Assembly: GCF_004135205.1 (NCBI RefSeq)
Contig: NZ_CP035490.1
Coordinates: 3,799,501 to 3,863,500, forward strand
Source: Hahella sp. KA22
GTDB taxonomy: Bacteria; Pseudomonadota; Gammaproteobacteria; Pseudomonadales; Oleiphilaceae
Length of the DNA stretch: 64,000 nucleotides
Direction: 5' to 3'
The notes under the pieces are model-generated. The model ran no database searches. It saw nothing but the letters and a program-made list of their open reading frames with translations, and was not told the origin of the DNA. Position numbers and translations under genes: made by a program. Position 1 is the stretch's first letter. The number at the start of each line of letters is the position of its first letter. Below are positions 48,410 through 57,911 of the stretch, piece after piece.

Positions 48410-49573
48410 ATGCAGGATAATTGGAGTGTCTATCCCAAATTCACTGACGAGGGGCAAGCCTGGGTGTCGGTAAACCTGGGCTATGAGGAGATTGCGCGGA
48501 CCGACGCTCGTGACTCTCTATTGGCTGTAAAGCTGAAATTGAAGCGCGCCAACGCGCAAGGGTTGCCAACTTCTGAGGAGTTTGCGGCGCTGGAGGAGAT
48601 TGATGAGGCGCTCTTTCAAGGCTTGGACGCGCATAACGCGGTGTATGCGGGACGCATAAGCGTAAACCACGAGCGATATTTCTTTTATTACATGAACTGC
48701 GATGAAGAGATCGCCGCCGCGATTATCCGCAATGTCGGTCGCCAATTCGGTTATACCCTGGAGTTCGGTGTGAGTGCAGAACCGGAAAAGCAGTCCTATT
48801 GGCGGAATCTCTATCCGTCGGAAGATGACTGGCAAGTCATTCAAGACCTGGAGGTGTTGCAAACGCTGGCGAAAAGCGGCGATCAACCGGATATTCAAAG
48901 GGAAGTCACGCACTGGGCGTGTTTTCCGACGCAGGCTCAGGCGCAGCAGTTTGCGGATTGGGCGGCCGCTGAGCATTACGTGGTGAGCCGCTGCGCCAGG
49001 GAAGAGGATGGAGACCGATTTCAGGTGATATACAGCCATACCGGAAGCATGCGGTTGGACGACATTTCGTTTCATACGATGTTCTCTAATCGTAAAGCGC
49101 ATGAACACGGTGGCGACTATGACGGCTGGGAAACCAGTGTGGAAAAGGGCGCTCCTGCCGCACCCGCGAAAACGCAGCTGTTTACCGGGCGGCCCACGCA
49201 CATGATCGGTAGTGTGGCCATCGCCAGTCTGGCGGCGGGCGGCATTGCCGGCGCAGCGCTGTTTGGCGCAGTGGGGATCGCTTCTCCTGTCGCGTTTTCT
49301 CTCGGTGACTGGTTTCCCAAATTGGCGGAAGGCGCATTGATGGGGATATTTATCCTGTTCGCAATGGGAATATTCGTACTGACGCCCCTGCTGCTGGTAT
49401 TACGATTTTTCGGCTATGCAGGGCCGTTCTTTGTGTATGCAATCAGCCTGCTTTTCAGTGTCCTGTTTATGCTGGACGAGCCTGTCTTTGGCGTCGTCGG
49501 ACTCACCTTATCTTTACCAGCCGCTTTTATTTTTTGCCGCTTCGCTTATGCTCGCGGTCAAGGTCTCGGTTGA
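48410..49573 (+). CDS. DUF695-RraB fusion with C-terminal membrane segments
   Basis: The 387-residue protein joins three parts. Residues 1-130 match DUF695 (NWSVYPKFTDEGQAWVSVNL, LEEIDEALFQGLDAHNAVYA, GRISVNHERYFFYYMNCDEE). Residues 140-250 match the RraB domain, which in E. coli inhibits RNase E (THWACFPTQAQAQQFADWAA, NRKAHEHGGDYDGWETSVEK). The last 130 have three or four hydrophobic helices (GSVAIASLAAGGIAGAALFG, GIFILFAMGIFVLTPLLLVL). Cytoplasmic domains in front of a membrane anchor suggest a tethered regulator. The anchored form is unusual. Confidence 0.8.
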   Translation: MQDNWSVYPKFTDEGQAWVSVNLGYEEIARTDARDSLLAVKLKLKRANAQGLPTSEEFAALEEIDEALFQGLDAHNAVYAGRISVNHERYFFYYMNCDEEIAAAIIRNVGRQFGYTLEFGVSAEPEKQSYWRNLYPSEDDWQVIQDLEVLQTLAKSGDQPDIQREVTHWACFPTQAQAQQFADWAAAEHYVVSRCAREEDGDRFQVIYSHTGSMRLDDISFHTMFSNRKAHEHGGDYDGWETSVEKGAPAAPAKTQLFTGRPTHMIGSVAIASLAAGGIAGAALFGAVGIASPVAFSLGDWFPKLAEGALMGIFILFAMGIFVLTPLLLVLRFFGYAGPFFVYAISLLFSVLFMLDEPVFGVVGLTLSLPAAFIFCRFAYARGQGLG

Positions 49574-49801
49574 CGCAATAGTCGGCCGCAAAAGTTACAG
49601 CCGGATTGCACAAGCTACAAACCCCGGTCGTCTATGAGTCAGGCGTGAGCCAGTCATGAATCCAGCGGAACAGGCTGGTATCGCGGGCCTGCTGCGCTTT
49701 GTCGGACTGCTGGCATAGACTTTGATTGCTACCTCCTGAAGTGAATGAAGCCTGTGATGAATGCGGGCTTCTTCCGTTGCATTCGAACAGGAGGATACAC
49801 A

Positions 49802-50395
49802 ATGCACAAACTGGCTATTACCGTCGCCGCTGCAACCCTGGCGTTGAGCGGCGCTTTTAGCGCCCATGCGCAAAACGCCACGCGGGTTTCCGTTAACAAA
49901 ATCAGCGAGGACGGCGTTGGCGACAAAATTGGTTCTATCATTCTGGAGCCCACTCCGCATGGCGTATTAATCAGGCCAATCCTGGAAGGGCTGGAGCCGG
50001 GAATGCATGGCTTTCACCTGCATGAAAAAGGGAGCTGCGATGCGGCGGAGAAGAGTGGTGAGATGACGGCGGGCGCAGCGGCCGGAGGACATTACGACCC
50101 TGACAAAGAGGGCGGACATACGGGACCGTTTCGTCCCGGACACCAAGGCGATCTGCCAGCGCTATTTGTCGATGAAGAGGGAAACGCCAGTCAACAAGTT
50201 CTGGCGCCCAAGCTCAAAGTTGAAGACATGCGCGGACACGCCCTGATCATCCACGAAGGCGGCGACAACTACTCCGACAAACCTGATCTCGGAGGCGGCG
50301 GCGCGCGCATCGCCTGTGGCGTCGTGATCGATGAGGACATCCAATCGCAATCAGGCGTACAGCAGCAGAAGCAGCAGGACGGCGGCGCCAGCTAG
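49802..50395 (+). CDS. sodC: Periplasmic Cu/Zn superoxide dismutase
   Basis: The 197-residue precursor has a signal peptide (TVAAATLALSGAFSAHA, cut before QNATR). SOD motifs are GMHGFHLHEKGSCD (Cu-binding His), AGGHYDPDKEGGHTGPFRPG (Zn His), DMRGHALIIHEGGDNYSDKP (Asp and His) and GGGGARIACGVV (disulfide Cys). A Gln-rich tail (QQQKQQDGG) is added at the end. The enzyme dismutates superoxide in the periplasm. The ATG at 49802 has AGGAGG eight bases upstream. Confidence 0.95.
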   Translation: MHKLAITVAAATLALSGAFSAHAQNATRVSVNKISEDGVGDKIGSIILEPTPHGVLIRPILEGLEPGMHGFHLHEKGSCDAAEKSGEMTAGAAAGGHYDPDKEGGHTGPFRPGHQGDLPALFVDEEGNASQQVLAPKLKVEDMRGHALIIHEGGDNYSDKPDLGGGGARIACGVVIDEDIQSQSGVQQQKQQDGGAS

Positions 50396-50484
50396 CCTTG
50401 AATCGACGCATAGAGTAAACGCTGAAGTTTGCCTGGATAATTGCGAAGAGATAGAAGAGATAAAAAGAAAGAGAATCAGGGAAG

Positions 50485-50525
50485 AGAAAAGGCCTGCAAT
50501 CCGTTCAATAGAGAGCAGGCCTTGG
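50485..50525 (-). terminator. Terminator of the RND operon
   Basis: On the minus strand, AAGGCCTGC (50515-50523) pairs with GCAGGCCTT (50489-50497) and is followed by TTTTC, directly after the permease stop at 50533. The loop is 17 bases. Confidence 0.7.
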
Positions 50526-50532
50526 AGATTGG

Positions 50533-53500
50533 TTAACTGGCTACTGGTTGAGGATGGCCGGACTCAACTTCGTCACCGACAGGGTCGTCCTTATGCTGCC
50601 GCGCCAGCAGCACATACAACGCCGGCGTCACAAACAGCGTGAACAGGGTGCCGATAGCCATACCGCCCACCAGCACCAGACCGATGGAGTTACGGGCTGC
50701 AGCGCCGGGGCCTTCCACCAGGGTCAGCGGGAAGTGGCCCGCGACGGTGGCGACGGAGGTCATGAGTACCGGACGCAGACGGGTCATGGCGGCCTGATGT
50801 ACGGCGTTGAGTTTATCCATACCCTGCATTTGTAGCTTGTTGGCGAACTCCACGATCAGGATGCCGTTTTTGGAGATCAATCCCACCAGCGTCACCAGCC
50901 CCACCTGAGCATAGATGTTCATAGTCGTGGTCCAGCCGTTGGTCCAATAGGGCATATTCGGGTCCGGCATCTTCAACGTGGTGAAGATCAGAGCGCCGAA
51001 CATGGCCAATGGCGCTGAGCCCAACAGAATGACGAAGGGGTCGCGGAAGGAATTGAACTGCACCGACAGCACCAGGAAGATCATCAGAATCGCCAGCCCC
51101 AGCGCAGGCAGGAACTTGCCTCCTTCCGTACGCAGCTGACGGGACTCGCCCGTGTAGTTGATGGTGTAGCCCGGCGGCAGGATTTCTTCCGCCGCTTTTT
51201 CCAGTACCTTTAAGCCTTCGTCCAACTGAGCGGTCATGCCGGACAGCTTCACCGCATTAAGCTGTTGAAAGCGGTTCAGTGAACGCGGCACGGTGCTGTC
51301 GGTGATCGTGGCCACAGCGCTGAGCGGCATCAACTGCCCCTCGGGGCCGGAGACGTAGATATCCTTGAGCTGATCCGGATTCAAACGCTCCACTCGCGAC
51401 ACTTGAGGAATCACCTTGTAGGCGCGTCCGTCCATGTTGAGACGATTGACGTAGTTGCCGCCCAGGGCCGCGCTCAGGTCTGCGCCAATTTGCGCGTTAT
51501 TGAGCCCAAGCGCCGCCACTTTGCGATGGTCGATCACCACTTCGGACTGCGGCTGGTCGTACTTCAGGTCGATATCCGGCGGAAAGTAGAACAAGCCGCT
51601 TTCCATCGCCTTCATCTGCAGTTGTTGCGCGAGTTGCAGCATCTGTTCCGGTTCCGCAGTGGAGGCGATGACGAATTCCACCGGGAAGTTGCTGCCGCCG
51701 GGCAGGGCGGGCGGCTGCGCCGCGAACACCTGCAGGCCGGGAATCTGACTTAACTGGTACTGCATGTCCTGCACGATTTCCGAGATGGGGCGGTCGCGCT
51801 GATTCCAGGGCTTCACCACCATGCCGCTGAAACCGCCGACGCCCAGCGCCGCTGCAAAAGGGTCGGAGGGCGACAACAGTATCTGGAAGGTCAGATCACG
51901 TTCCGGCGCGTTCAGAAAGATTTGCTCTGCGGCGTGACCGAAATGCGCCTTCTGATCCGCCGACGCGTTGGCGGCATTGTTGATGATGCCGAACATAAAG
52001 CCCTGATCTTCCAACGGCGCCAGTTCTTTGGGAGAGAACATGTACATGGGGATCACCATCAGACTGAGCCCCGCCCAGATGGTGTACACCGCCGGGCGCG
52101 CGCGCAGCACTTTTTCCAGCACATTGCCGTAGCCGTCGCGCAGGCGATCAAAACGGTGGTTGACCCAGCCAGTGAAGCCTTTTTCCTCGCTCTCGGCGCT
52201 GCGCAGCAACTTGGCGCTCATCATCGGCGACAACGTGAGGGCGACAATGCCCGAAATAGTTACCGCTCCCGCCAGGGTCAAGGCGAACTCGCGGAACAAG
52301 GCGCCAGTCAAACCGCCTTGCAGGCCTATAGGTGTGTACACCGCCGCGAGGGTGATGGTCATGGCGATGACCGGACCGATCAACTCCCGCGCGCCAATAC
52401 GCGCGGCTTCAACCGGACTGCGGCCTTCCCGCAGATGTCGTTCGACGTTTTCCACTACGACGATGGCGTCATCCACCACCAGCCCCACAGAGAGGACAAT
52501 CGCCAGCAGGGTGAGCAGGTTCAGCGTAAATCCAAACACCTGCATCAGGAAGATGGCGCCGATCAGGGACACGGGTATCGCCACAATCGGCACCAGTACG
52601 GAGCGGAAAGACCCCAGGAACAGGAAGATCACCACCACCACGATCAACAGCGTGTCGGTCAGGGTGCCCACTACTTCATGAATGGCGTTGTTGATGTACT
52701 CCGACGCGTCATAGCCAATGCCGCCCTGCAGGCCGGGGGGCAGGTCTTCCGTAATCGCTTCCAGGTCTTTGCGCACCCGCTCCACCACTTCAATCGTATT
52801 GGCGCTGGGAAGCGGGAAGATGCCCATGAACACGGCGGTCTGGCCGTTGAAGCTGACTTCGGTGTCGTATTCTTCCGCGCCCAACTCCACGTCGGCGATA
52901 TCCTGCAGACGAATAATGGTGTCGTTCTCCTGGCGGATCACCAGTTCCTTGAACTCCTCCACGGTATGCAGGTCTGTGTTGGCGGTCAGATAGGTCTGTA
53001 CGAAACTGCCTTTGGTGCTGCCCACCGGCGCCAGATAGTTATTGGCGGCGAGGGCGTCGCGCACTTGCGAGGGGCTGATGTTCATCGCCGCCATGTGATC
53101 CGGTTTCAGCCAGATGCGCATGGCGAAAGTGCGGGCGCCGAAGATATCCGCCCGCTGCACGCCGGACAGCGCGGCCAGACGCGGCTGCACCACGCGCACC
53201 AGATAGTCGGTGATTTCGCTCTGTGACAACGATTCGGACCAAAAGCTGAGGTAGGCGGCGGCGAATTCCGAATCGGCGGATTGCACGCTTATGGCGGGCA
53301 GCTCCGAGCCGGCGGGCAGCTCGTTGCGCACCTGATTCACCTTGGCGGTGATGTCCGCCAGCGCCTTGGTGGGATCGTAGTTAAGCTTCAGCCGGGCGGT
53401 CACCAGAGACAGCCCCAGCATGCTCTTGGACTCGATGTAATCCACACCGTCAGCGGAGGCGATAGCGCGTTCAATCGCGGTGGTGACAAACCCCCGCACC

Positions 53501-53676
53501 ACGTCCGCGCTGGCTCCCACGTAAGTCGTGGCCACCGTGACGGAGGCGTTCTCGCTTTGCGGGTACTGGCGTACGCTGAGTGAGTTCCAGGCCTGCACGC
53601 CGGCGATAATAATGACGATGTTGACCACCAGGGCCAGCACCGGACGCCGCACGAATATATCAGTAAAAGCTTTCAT
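50533..53676 (-). CDS. RND-family efflux permease (AcrB/MexB-like)
   Basis: The 1047-residue protein has the full hydrophobe/amphiphile efflux layout: an N-terminal helix, FVRRPVLALVVNIVIIIAGV; large periplasmic loops; LNLLTLLAIVLSVGLVVDDA with the Asp pair (VVDDAIVVVENVERH) that carries protons; TLTLSPMM-like ALTLSPMMSAKLL; and LVGLISKNGILIVEFANKLQ. It exports drugs, dyes or detergents using the proton gradient. The adaptor gene precedes it by 14 bp. No TolC-type outer membrane gene is adjacent, so it must borrow one. Confidence 0.96.
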   Translation of the reverse strand: MKAFTDIFVRRPVLALVVNIVIIIAGVQAWNSLSVRQYPQSENASVTVATTYVGASADVVRGFVTTAIERAIASADGVDYIESKSMLGLSLVTARLKLNYDPTKALADITAKVNQVRNELPAGSELPAISVQSADSEFAAAYLSFWSESLSQSEITDYLVRVVQPRLAALSGVQRADIFGARTFAMRIWLKPDHMAAMNISPSQVRDALAANNYLAPVGSTKGSFVQTYLTANTDLHTVEEFKELVIRQENDTIIRLQDIADVELGAEEYDTEVSFNGQTAVFMGIFPLPSANTIEVVERVRKDLEAITEDLPPGLQGGIGYDASEYINNAIHEVVGTLTDTLLIVVVVIFLFLGSFRSVLVPIVAIPVSLIGAIFLMQVFGFTLNLLTLLAIVLSVGLVVDDAIVVVENVERHLREGRSPVEAARIGARELIGPVIAMTITLAAVYTPIGLQGGLTGALFREFALTLAGAVTISGIVALTLSPMMSAKLLRSAESEEKGFTGWVNHRFDRLRDGYGNVLEKVLRARPAVYTIWAGLSLMVIPMYMFSPKELAPLEDQGFMFGIINNAANASADQKAHFGHAAEQIFLNAPERDLTFQILLSPSDPFAAALGVGGFSGMVVKPWNQRDRPISEIVQDMQYQLSQIPGLQVFAAQPPALPGGSNFPVEFVIASTAEPEQMLQLAQQLQMKAMESGLFYFPPDIDLKYDQPQSEVVIDHRKVAALGLNNAQIGADLSAALGGNYVNRLNMDGRAYKVIPQVSRVERLNPDQLKDIYVSGPEGQLMPLSAVATITDSTVPRSLNRFQQLNAVKLSGMTAQLDEGLKVLEKAAEEILPPGYTINYTGESRQLRTEGGKFLPALGLAILMIFLVLSVQFNSFRDPFVILLGSAPLAMFGALIFTTLKMPDPNMPYWTNGWTTTMNIYAQVGLVTLVGLISKNGILIVEFANKLQMQGMDKLNAVHQAAMTRLRPVLMTSVATVAGHFPLTLVEGPGAAARNSIGLVLVGGMAIGTLFTLFVTPALYVLLARQHKDDPVGDEVESGHPQPVAS

Positions 53677-53690
53677 AATCGGCGGCCCTG

Positions 53691-54836
53691 TCAGGTGTTC
53701 TTGGGTTGCGGATTAAGTTTGAAATCCGGAGCCATCTTGTTGTCGATGAGCACGGACATACCGGGCATCAACTTGAATGAGCCGGTGGACACCACACGGT
53801 CGCCGGGTTTCACGCCTTCGACCACGATGACGAAGTCGCCCTGGGTTTCTCCCAGCCGCACCAGTTGCTGCCGCAAGACCAGCGGCGCATCGCCGCCGTC
53901 TTTGGCTTCGCCTTCATCAACTATGTAGACGGAAGAACCGTAAGGGCCGTGCAATACCGCTGTAGAGGGGATAAACAGCACGTCACGCGTCTGCGCCAGA
54001 ATCATATCAATCGCCACAAACATACCCGGGCGCAGTTTGCCCTCAGGGTTGTCCAGGGTCGCCTGCACCCGCACGTTACGGGTGTTGGGGTCGACGTCCG
54101 GGTTGAACGCGGTGATTTTGCCGACAAACTTCTGGTCTGGATAAGCGTCGGTGACGACTTCCACTTTCAGTCCTTCCGCCAGCTCGCCCAGACGACGCTG
54201 CGACAGCGAAAACTCCACATACACAGGATTCAACGCTTGCAGGGACACGACAGGCGTGCCCCTGTCCAGGAACTGGCCGACACTGATCTGGCGAATGCCC
54301 AGCTTGCCGTCGAAGGGCGCCCGCAACGTCTTCTTGGCGATCACCGCGCGGTTGTAATTCAGTCGCGCCTGCGCCTGTTTCACGTCGTTTTCCGCGTTGT
54401 CGAATTCAAGCTGGGAGATATTGCGCGTTTTGCTCAGTTCTTTGGCGCGGGTCAGGCTTAACTGGGCGCGCTCAGCGGCTACTTCCGCCTCCCTTAACTC
54501 GGCGCGTTCGATCTGATCATCGAACAGAACCAGAACATCGCCGGCTTTCACGTCCGCGCCGGCGGAGAATTTGATTTCTTTAACCGTCCCATCGATTTCC
54601 GTGTTGATCACCGTTCCCTGCACCGGTTTGACGGAACCCACCAAGGAGACGCGCGGACGCCATTGCGACTGTTCGACGGTATAGGTGTTGACCGGCGTCG
54701 GCGGCATGGTCATCTGCGCCGCGGCGGCCCCCATGGTGTCGAACTGCTGCATCTTGACCTGGATGATCCCCCCAACGATGAGCGCCACGACGACAAGGCC
54801 AGCGAACACCCATAGGAGCTTTTTAAGCATATGCAC
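53691..54836 (-). CDS. RND efflux periplasmic adaptor subunit
   Basis: The 381-residue membrane fusion protein has an N-terminal anchor (LLWVFAGLVVVALIVGGII), lipoyl halves (VNTEIDGTVKEIKFSAGADV, LRAPFDGKLGIRQISVGQFL), a coiled hairpin (RAELREAEVAAERAQLSLTR, LEFDNAENDVKQAQARLNYN) and barrel/membrane-proximal domains. It links the permease to an outer-membrane channel. It is the first gene of this two-gene leftward operon. Confidence 0.95.
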   Translation of the reverse strand: MHMLKKLLWVFAGLVVVALIVGGIIQVKMQQFDTMGAAAAQMTMPPTPVNTYTVEQSQWRPRVSLVGSVKPVQGTVINTEIDGTVKEIKFSAGADVKAGDVLVLFDDQIERAELREAEVAAERAQLSLTRAKELSKTRNISQLEFDNAENDVKQAQARLNYNRAVIAKKTLRAPFDGKLGIRQISVGQFLDRGTPVVSLQALNPVYVEFSLSQRRLGELAEGLKVEVVTDAYPDQKFVGKITAFNPDVDPNTRNVRVQATLDNPEGKLRPGMFVAIDMILAQTRDVLFIPSTAVLHGPYGSSVYIVDEGEAKDGGDAPLVLRQQLVRLGETQGDFVIVVEGVKPGDRVVSTGSFKLMPGMSVLIDNKMAPDFKLNPQPKNT

Positions 54837-55396
54837 TTCCTCTGCAAAGTGAGTTAAAGCGTTGGATCACATTCGCCAAATAGCCAGTGAAGTGGTGAAA
54901 ATATGATCATAAACCTGTCAAATCCCTGTGTCCCGGCTGTCATCGATGGACTCCGGCAGGCAAGTGGAAGCCTGGAATAGAGTGGGGATTTACACCTTGT
55001 CGAACGGCGAAAGCGATTTTCGACAAAGCGAAATGAAAAAATGTTAATTGAGAATATGCTAAGGAAATCAAGTTATTGTGATAATTGCAAGAGGGCGTTT
55101 AATAGAATTTCATCCTGTGATGTAACGGCTGCAGGGGAAAAGTTACTAGGTAGGGAGCGCCTAATGCGCTTTTACGATATAAATAGCTATGTTACGGGAG
55201 GGCGGCAGTCCGGGCTGGGTGTTTTTTTTTGCGTAAGTGGATGACTGGTTAAATATGTCAAAAAAGGAAGCTGGGGAACGATCTCATATACGGGTTCAGC
55301 CTATGTAAGCTATTACGGCCCCCTCCAAATGATATTTTAGGGTTTAATGACATACGTCCTCGAAAAAGTCTTTTTTTTATACAGCCATGGTGATCA
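54837..55396. other. Non-coding gap upstream of the RND operon
   Basis: The 560 bp hold promoters for both sides and no convincing gene. TTGTCGAA (54997-55004) and TTCGACAA (55019-55026) form an 8-bp inverted repeat around a 14-base loop, a possible operator. A 67-codon open frame at 55041 is not protein-like and was rejected. Confidence 0.4.
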
Positions 55397-55666
55397 GTGA
55401 AAACGTATTTAATAGGCGCCGTTGTTGGCGCGTTAATGACCTGTGCAATTATCTATCCGTTTGCCATGGTTGAACTGGCGCGCAAAGAGCAAGTGGCTCG
55501 AGACAATGGGTTCCTGGATGGGATACAGCATACTGTGAAAGCGCTATCGAAGAGATTTAACGAACCACCACAAGACGCTGATGTTGAGGTTATGTATTCC
55601 ATAAAGACTACGGACGTGGTGGCTTTCACGGTTGATGGAATTGATACTATCGGAATTGTTCCTTGA
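55397..55666 (+). CDS. Small membrane-anchored hypothetical protein
   Basis: An 89-residue protein from a GTG at 55397, with a single N-terminal membrane helix or uncleaved signal (YLIGAVVGALMTCAIIYPF). A polar domain follows (VARDNGFLDGIQHTVKALSK, VEVMYSIKTTDVVAFTVDGI). No family is recognised. The next gene starts within 30 bp of its stop, so they may be co-transcribed. Confidence 0.55.
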   Translation: MKTYLIGAVVGALMTCAIIYPFAMVELARKEQVARDNGFLDGIQHTVKALSKRFNEPPQDADVEVMYSIKTTDVVAFTVDGIDTIGIVP

Positions 55667-55692
55667 TGGATTTGGCTTTAAAAGAAACGATC

Positions 55693-55935
55693 ATGAGCGA
55701 TAAGTTTAGCGTTGACTATTTTAGCGACACAAAATACAACCTTTTGACTGCTGAAATTTCGTATGGTGGCCAAATACTCTGCCAAATAAATAGGGATAAA
55801 GGCATTGAACACATGGAAATAGAGTTTTTCCACGAACAACGGCTTTTGGACAAGCCGCCAGTTATGAAATTCCCTCTTGACGCGTTTTTATCGTTAGTTG
55901 ATGAGATCAGACAAGAGCTTTCTGAACTTGAATAG
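55693..55935 (+). CDS. Small soluble hypothetical protein
   Basis: The 80-residue acidic protein (MSDKFSVDYFSDTKYNLLTA, EISYGGQILCQINRDKGIEH, FPLDAFLSLVDEIRQELSEL) has a beta-rich front and a helical end, the pattern of several small orphan immunity-like proteins. The ATG at 55693 is chosen as the start of the conserved-looking part; an ATG at 55666 would overlap the preceding stop. Function unknown. Confidence 0.58.
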   Translation: MSDKFSVDYFSDTKYNLLTAEISYGGQILCQINRDKGIEHMEIEFFHEQRLLDKPPVMKFPLDAFLSLVDEIRQELSELE

Positions 55936-56049
55936 ATGTTTTTAAGGCAATTGAACTTCTTGCGGATGCCCATACAAAGCAAGGATGTATTGGCGGTCCC
56001 CCTCAAAAAATTTTATAACGCTATCCTGCCATATTGATAGGACCGAAGA

Positions 56050-56343
56050 ATGAAGGATGTCCATAAATCCGCCCTGTGGGCGCTAATCTGTATTCCAATC
56101 ACTCTTTTTGCAGGCTATTTCAGCTATGCAATGGCGCATGGCTCTTTTACTTTTCTTATTATCTTTTTAGCGCCAGGAGGGTTATTTATTTCCCTAATGG
56201 AAGGCGTTCTTGACTCTAGCTGGTCATTGATTACTGTAGGAATACTCGGACAGTATCTGGGCTATTTCGCCATTATCCACGGAATTAGAAAGCTGGCGAG
56301 CTGGTTTCGGTTCCGAGCGCGTAAGGAAGAGCCTGCAAACTAG
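56050..56343 (+). CDS. Small integral membrane protein
   Basis: This 97-residue protein has three hydrophobic segments (ALWALICIPITLFAGYFSYA, FTFLIIFLAPGGLFISLM, SLITVGILGQYLGYFAIIHG) and a basic cytoplasmic tail (RFRARKEE). No family is recognised. Located between small unknown genes and a VOC-type protein. Confidence 0.65.
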   Translation: MKDVHKSALWALICIPITLFAGYFSYAMAHGSFTFLIIFLAPGGLFISLMEGVLDSSWSLITVGILGQYLGYFAIIHGIRKLASWFRFRARKEEPAN

Positions 56344-56378
56344 GCGTCCAGAACTTTCATAGAACGAAGAGCATCACC

Positions 56379-57041
56379 ATGGAATTGGACCACATTTTTA
56401 TCTGCGTATCGGAAGAGGCCCCGGAAGGGGATGTGTTAACCGCCTTTGGTTTGACGGAAGGCTCCGCGAATACTCACCCTGGTCAGGGCACGGCTAATCG
56501 CCGTTTTTTCTTCCACAACGCCTTTATCGAGCTGTTGTATTTAAACAATCCCCAAGAAGCGGACAGTGAGCTGACGCGGCCTACAATGCTTCTGGAACGG
56601 CTCACCCAATGCGGTGCAGATGTTTCACCATTTGGCGTCTGCTTTCGACCTGAGACAGGTAAGGAGCGAAGCCCAGCACCGTTCAAAAGCTGGGACTACC
56701 GTCCCCAGTACCTGCCGGAAACCCTGCGCGTGGAAGTCGGCGAATCGCCATTAAGCGAACCTATGTGGTTTTACCTGGAGTTTGCCAGCAGACCAGACCA
56801 AGCCGCCCCTGAACGCGCACAGCCACTAACGCACGCCACCGGTTTCAGAGAAGTTACACGTGTTTGCGTGACATCCCCCAATAGAGAAACGCCCTCCGAC
56901 GCCGCCATTAAGGCGACCACTGTGAGTGGATTTGAGATGGCGGCGGGGGATGAGAGCCTATTGGAAATAGGCTTTGATCACGAAAAAGAGGGAAAGCATC
57001 ACGACTTCCGGCCTCATTTGCCGTTGATATTCCGGTGGTGA
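56379..57041 (+). CDS. VOC / glyoxalase-like domain protein
   Basis: The 220-residue protein begins MELDHIFICVSEEAPEGDVL, the usual start of glyoxalase-like VOC domains with a metal-type His. It continues RRFFFHNAFIELLYLNNPQE, FGVCFRPETGKE, MWFYLEFASRPDQAAPERAQ, and ends DESLLEIGFDHEKEGKHHDF then RPHLPLIFRW. The pattern fits uncharacterised VOC proteins that bind small molecules. No partner gene suggests the substrate. Confidence 0.82.
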   Translation: MELDHIFICVSEEAPEGDVLTAFGLTEGSANTHPGQGTANRRFFFHNAFIELLYLNNPQEADSELTRPTMLLERLTQCGADVSPFGVCFRPETGKERSPAPFKSWDYRPQYLPETLRVEVGESPLSEPMWFYLEFASRPDQAAPERAQPLTHATGFREVTRVCVTSPNRETPSDAAIKATTVSGFEMAAGDESLLEIGFDHEKEGKHHDFRPHLPLIFRW

Positions 57042-57121
57042 TTGAGATGGGGTTTAGCTCATTCGTCATGCAGTTGGATTTTAAGCTGGGCATTTAACTG
57101 ATCGTATTTAGGAGCTGGTCG

Positions 57122-57877
57122 ATGACCATAGAAACAGAGCAAGATTTACTACACCTGAAACATATCGGCGGCATTGTCGCGACGATTTTGCAGGAGATGA
57201 TAGTGCGCACTGAGCCGGGGATGACGACCTCAGAGCTGGACGCCATTGGCAAGGCGTTGTTTGAACAATATGAGGCTCAGTCGGCTCCGTTGGTGTCTTA
57301 TAACTTTCCCGGTTATACCTGCATCAGCGTGAACGAAGAAGCGGCGCACGGCATTCCTAGGGATCGCGTTATTCGCCCCGGAGACATCGTTAATATTGAT
57401 GTTTCGGGCGAAAAGAACGGTTATTTCGCGGACACCGGGGGCACCTTTATCGTGCCGCCATCCACGCCTCAAAAAGACCGGTTGTTACATGCGACCAAGT
57501 TGGCGTTGCGCAACGCCGCGGCGAAAGCGCGAGCAGGTGAGAATCTGAATGTCATCGGCAAGGAAATCCAGAAAGTCGCCAAGGACAAAGGCTTCAAAAT
57601 TATCAGAAATCTGTGCAGCCATGGCGTAGGGCGCAGCTTGCACGAAGATCCGAAGGAGATTCTGGGCTATTACGATCCTCGCGAAGAACGGCGCTTGCAC
57701 AAAGGGCTGGTCATCACCATCGAACCTTTTCTGTCCACCAAGAGCAAACACGTCACGGAAGCCCGCGACGGCTGGACCCTGGTTGGCGCCGCAGGGAATT
57801 TATCCGCCCAGTTTGAACATACGATGGTAATCACCAACGGACAGCCCATATTGGTGACCGTGCCACATAGCGCTTAG
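57122..57877 (+). CDS. map: Type I methionine aminopeptidase
   Basis: The 251-residue protein has every metal ligand of MetAP: NIDVSGEKNGYFADTGGTF (two Asp), NLCSHGVGRSLHEDP (His), ITIEPF (Glu) and FEHTMVIT (Glu). The substrate His is in EEAAHGIPRDRVIRPGD. It removes the first Met from new proteins. It is not next to rpsB or tsf as the housekeeping copy usually is, so this is probably a second, accessory enzyme. Confidence 0.94.
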   Translation: MTIETEQDLLHLKHIGGIVATILQEMIVRTEPGMTTSELDAIGKALFEQYEAQSAPLVSYNFPGYTCISVNEEAAHGIPRDRVIRPGDIVNIDVSGEKNGYFADTGGTFIVPPSTPQKDRLLHATKLALRNAAAKARAGENLNVIGKEIQKVAKDKGFKIIRNLCSHGVGRSLHEDPKEILGYYDPREERRLHKGLVITIEPFLSTKSKHVTEARDGWTLVGAAGNLSAQFEHTMVITNGQPILVTVPHSA

Positions 57878-57911
57878 CGCCATCTCCCCTGGCTCTCATC
57901 TTCTGAAACTT

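Noticed and set aside
49632..49765. Minus-strand frame ending SLFRWIHDWLTPDS before sodC
   Set aside because: The last 25 codons look protein-like, but there is no start codon in frame and the length is too short to separate a relic from chance.
51922..53226. 434-codon plus-strand open frame opposite the RND permease
   Set aside because: It is a shadow of a GC-rich gene; the translation is dominated by His, Gln and Arg and has no domain.
55041..55244. 67-codon frame MLIENMLRKSSY...
   Set aside because: No ribosome site, disordered composition and no link to neighbours; the region looks non-coding.
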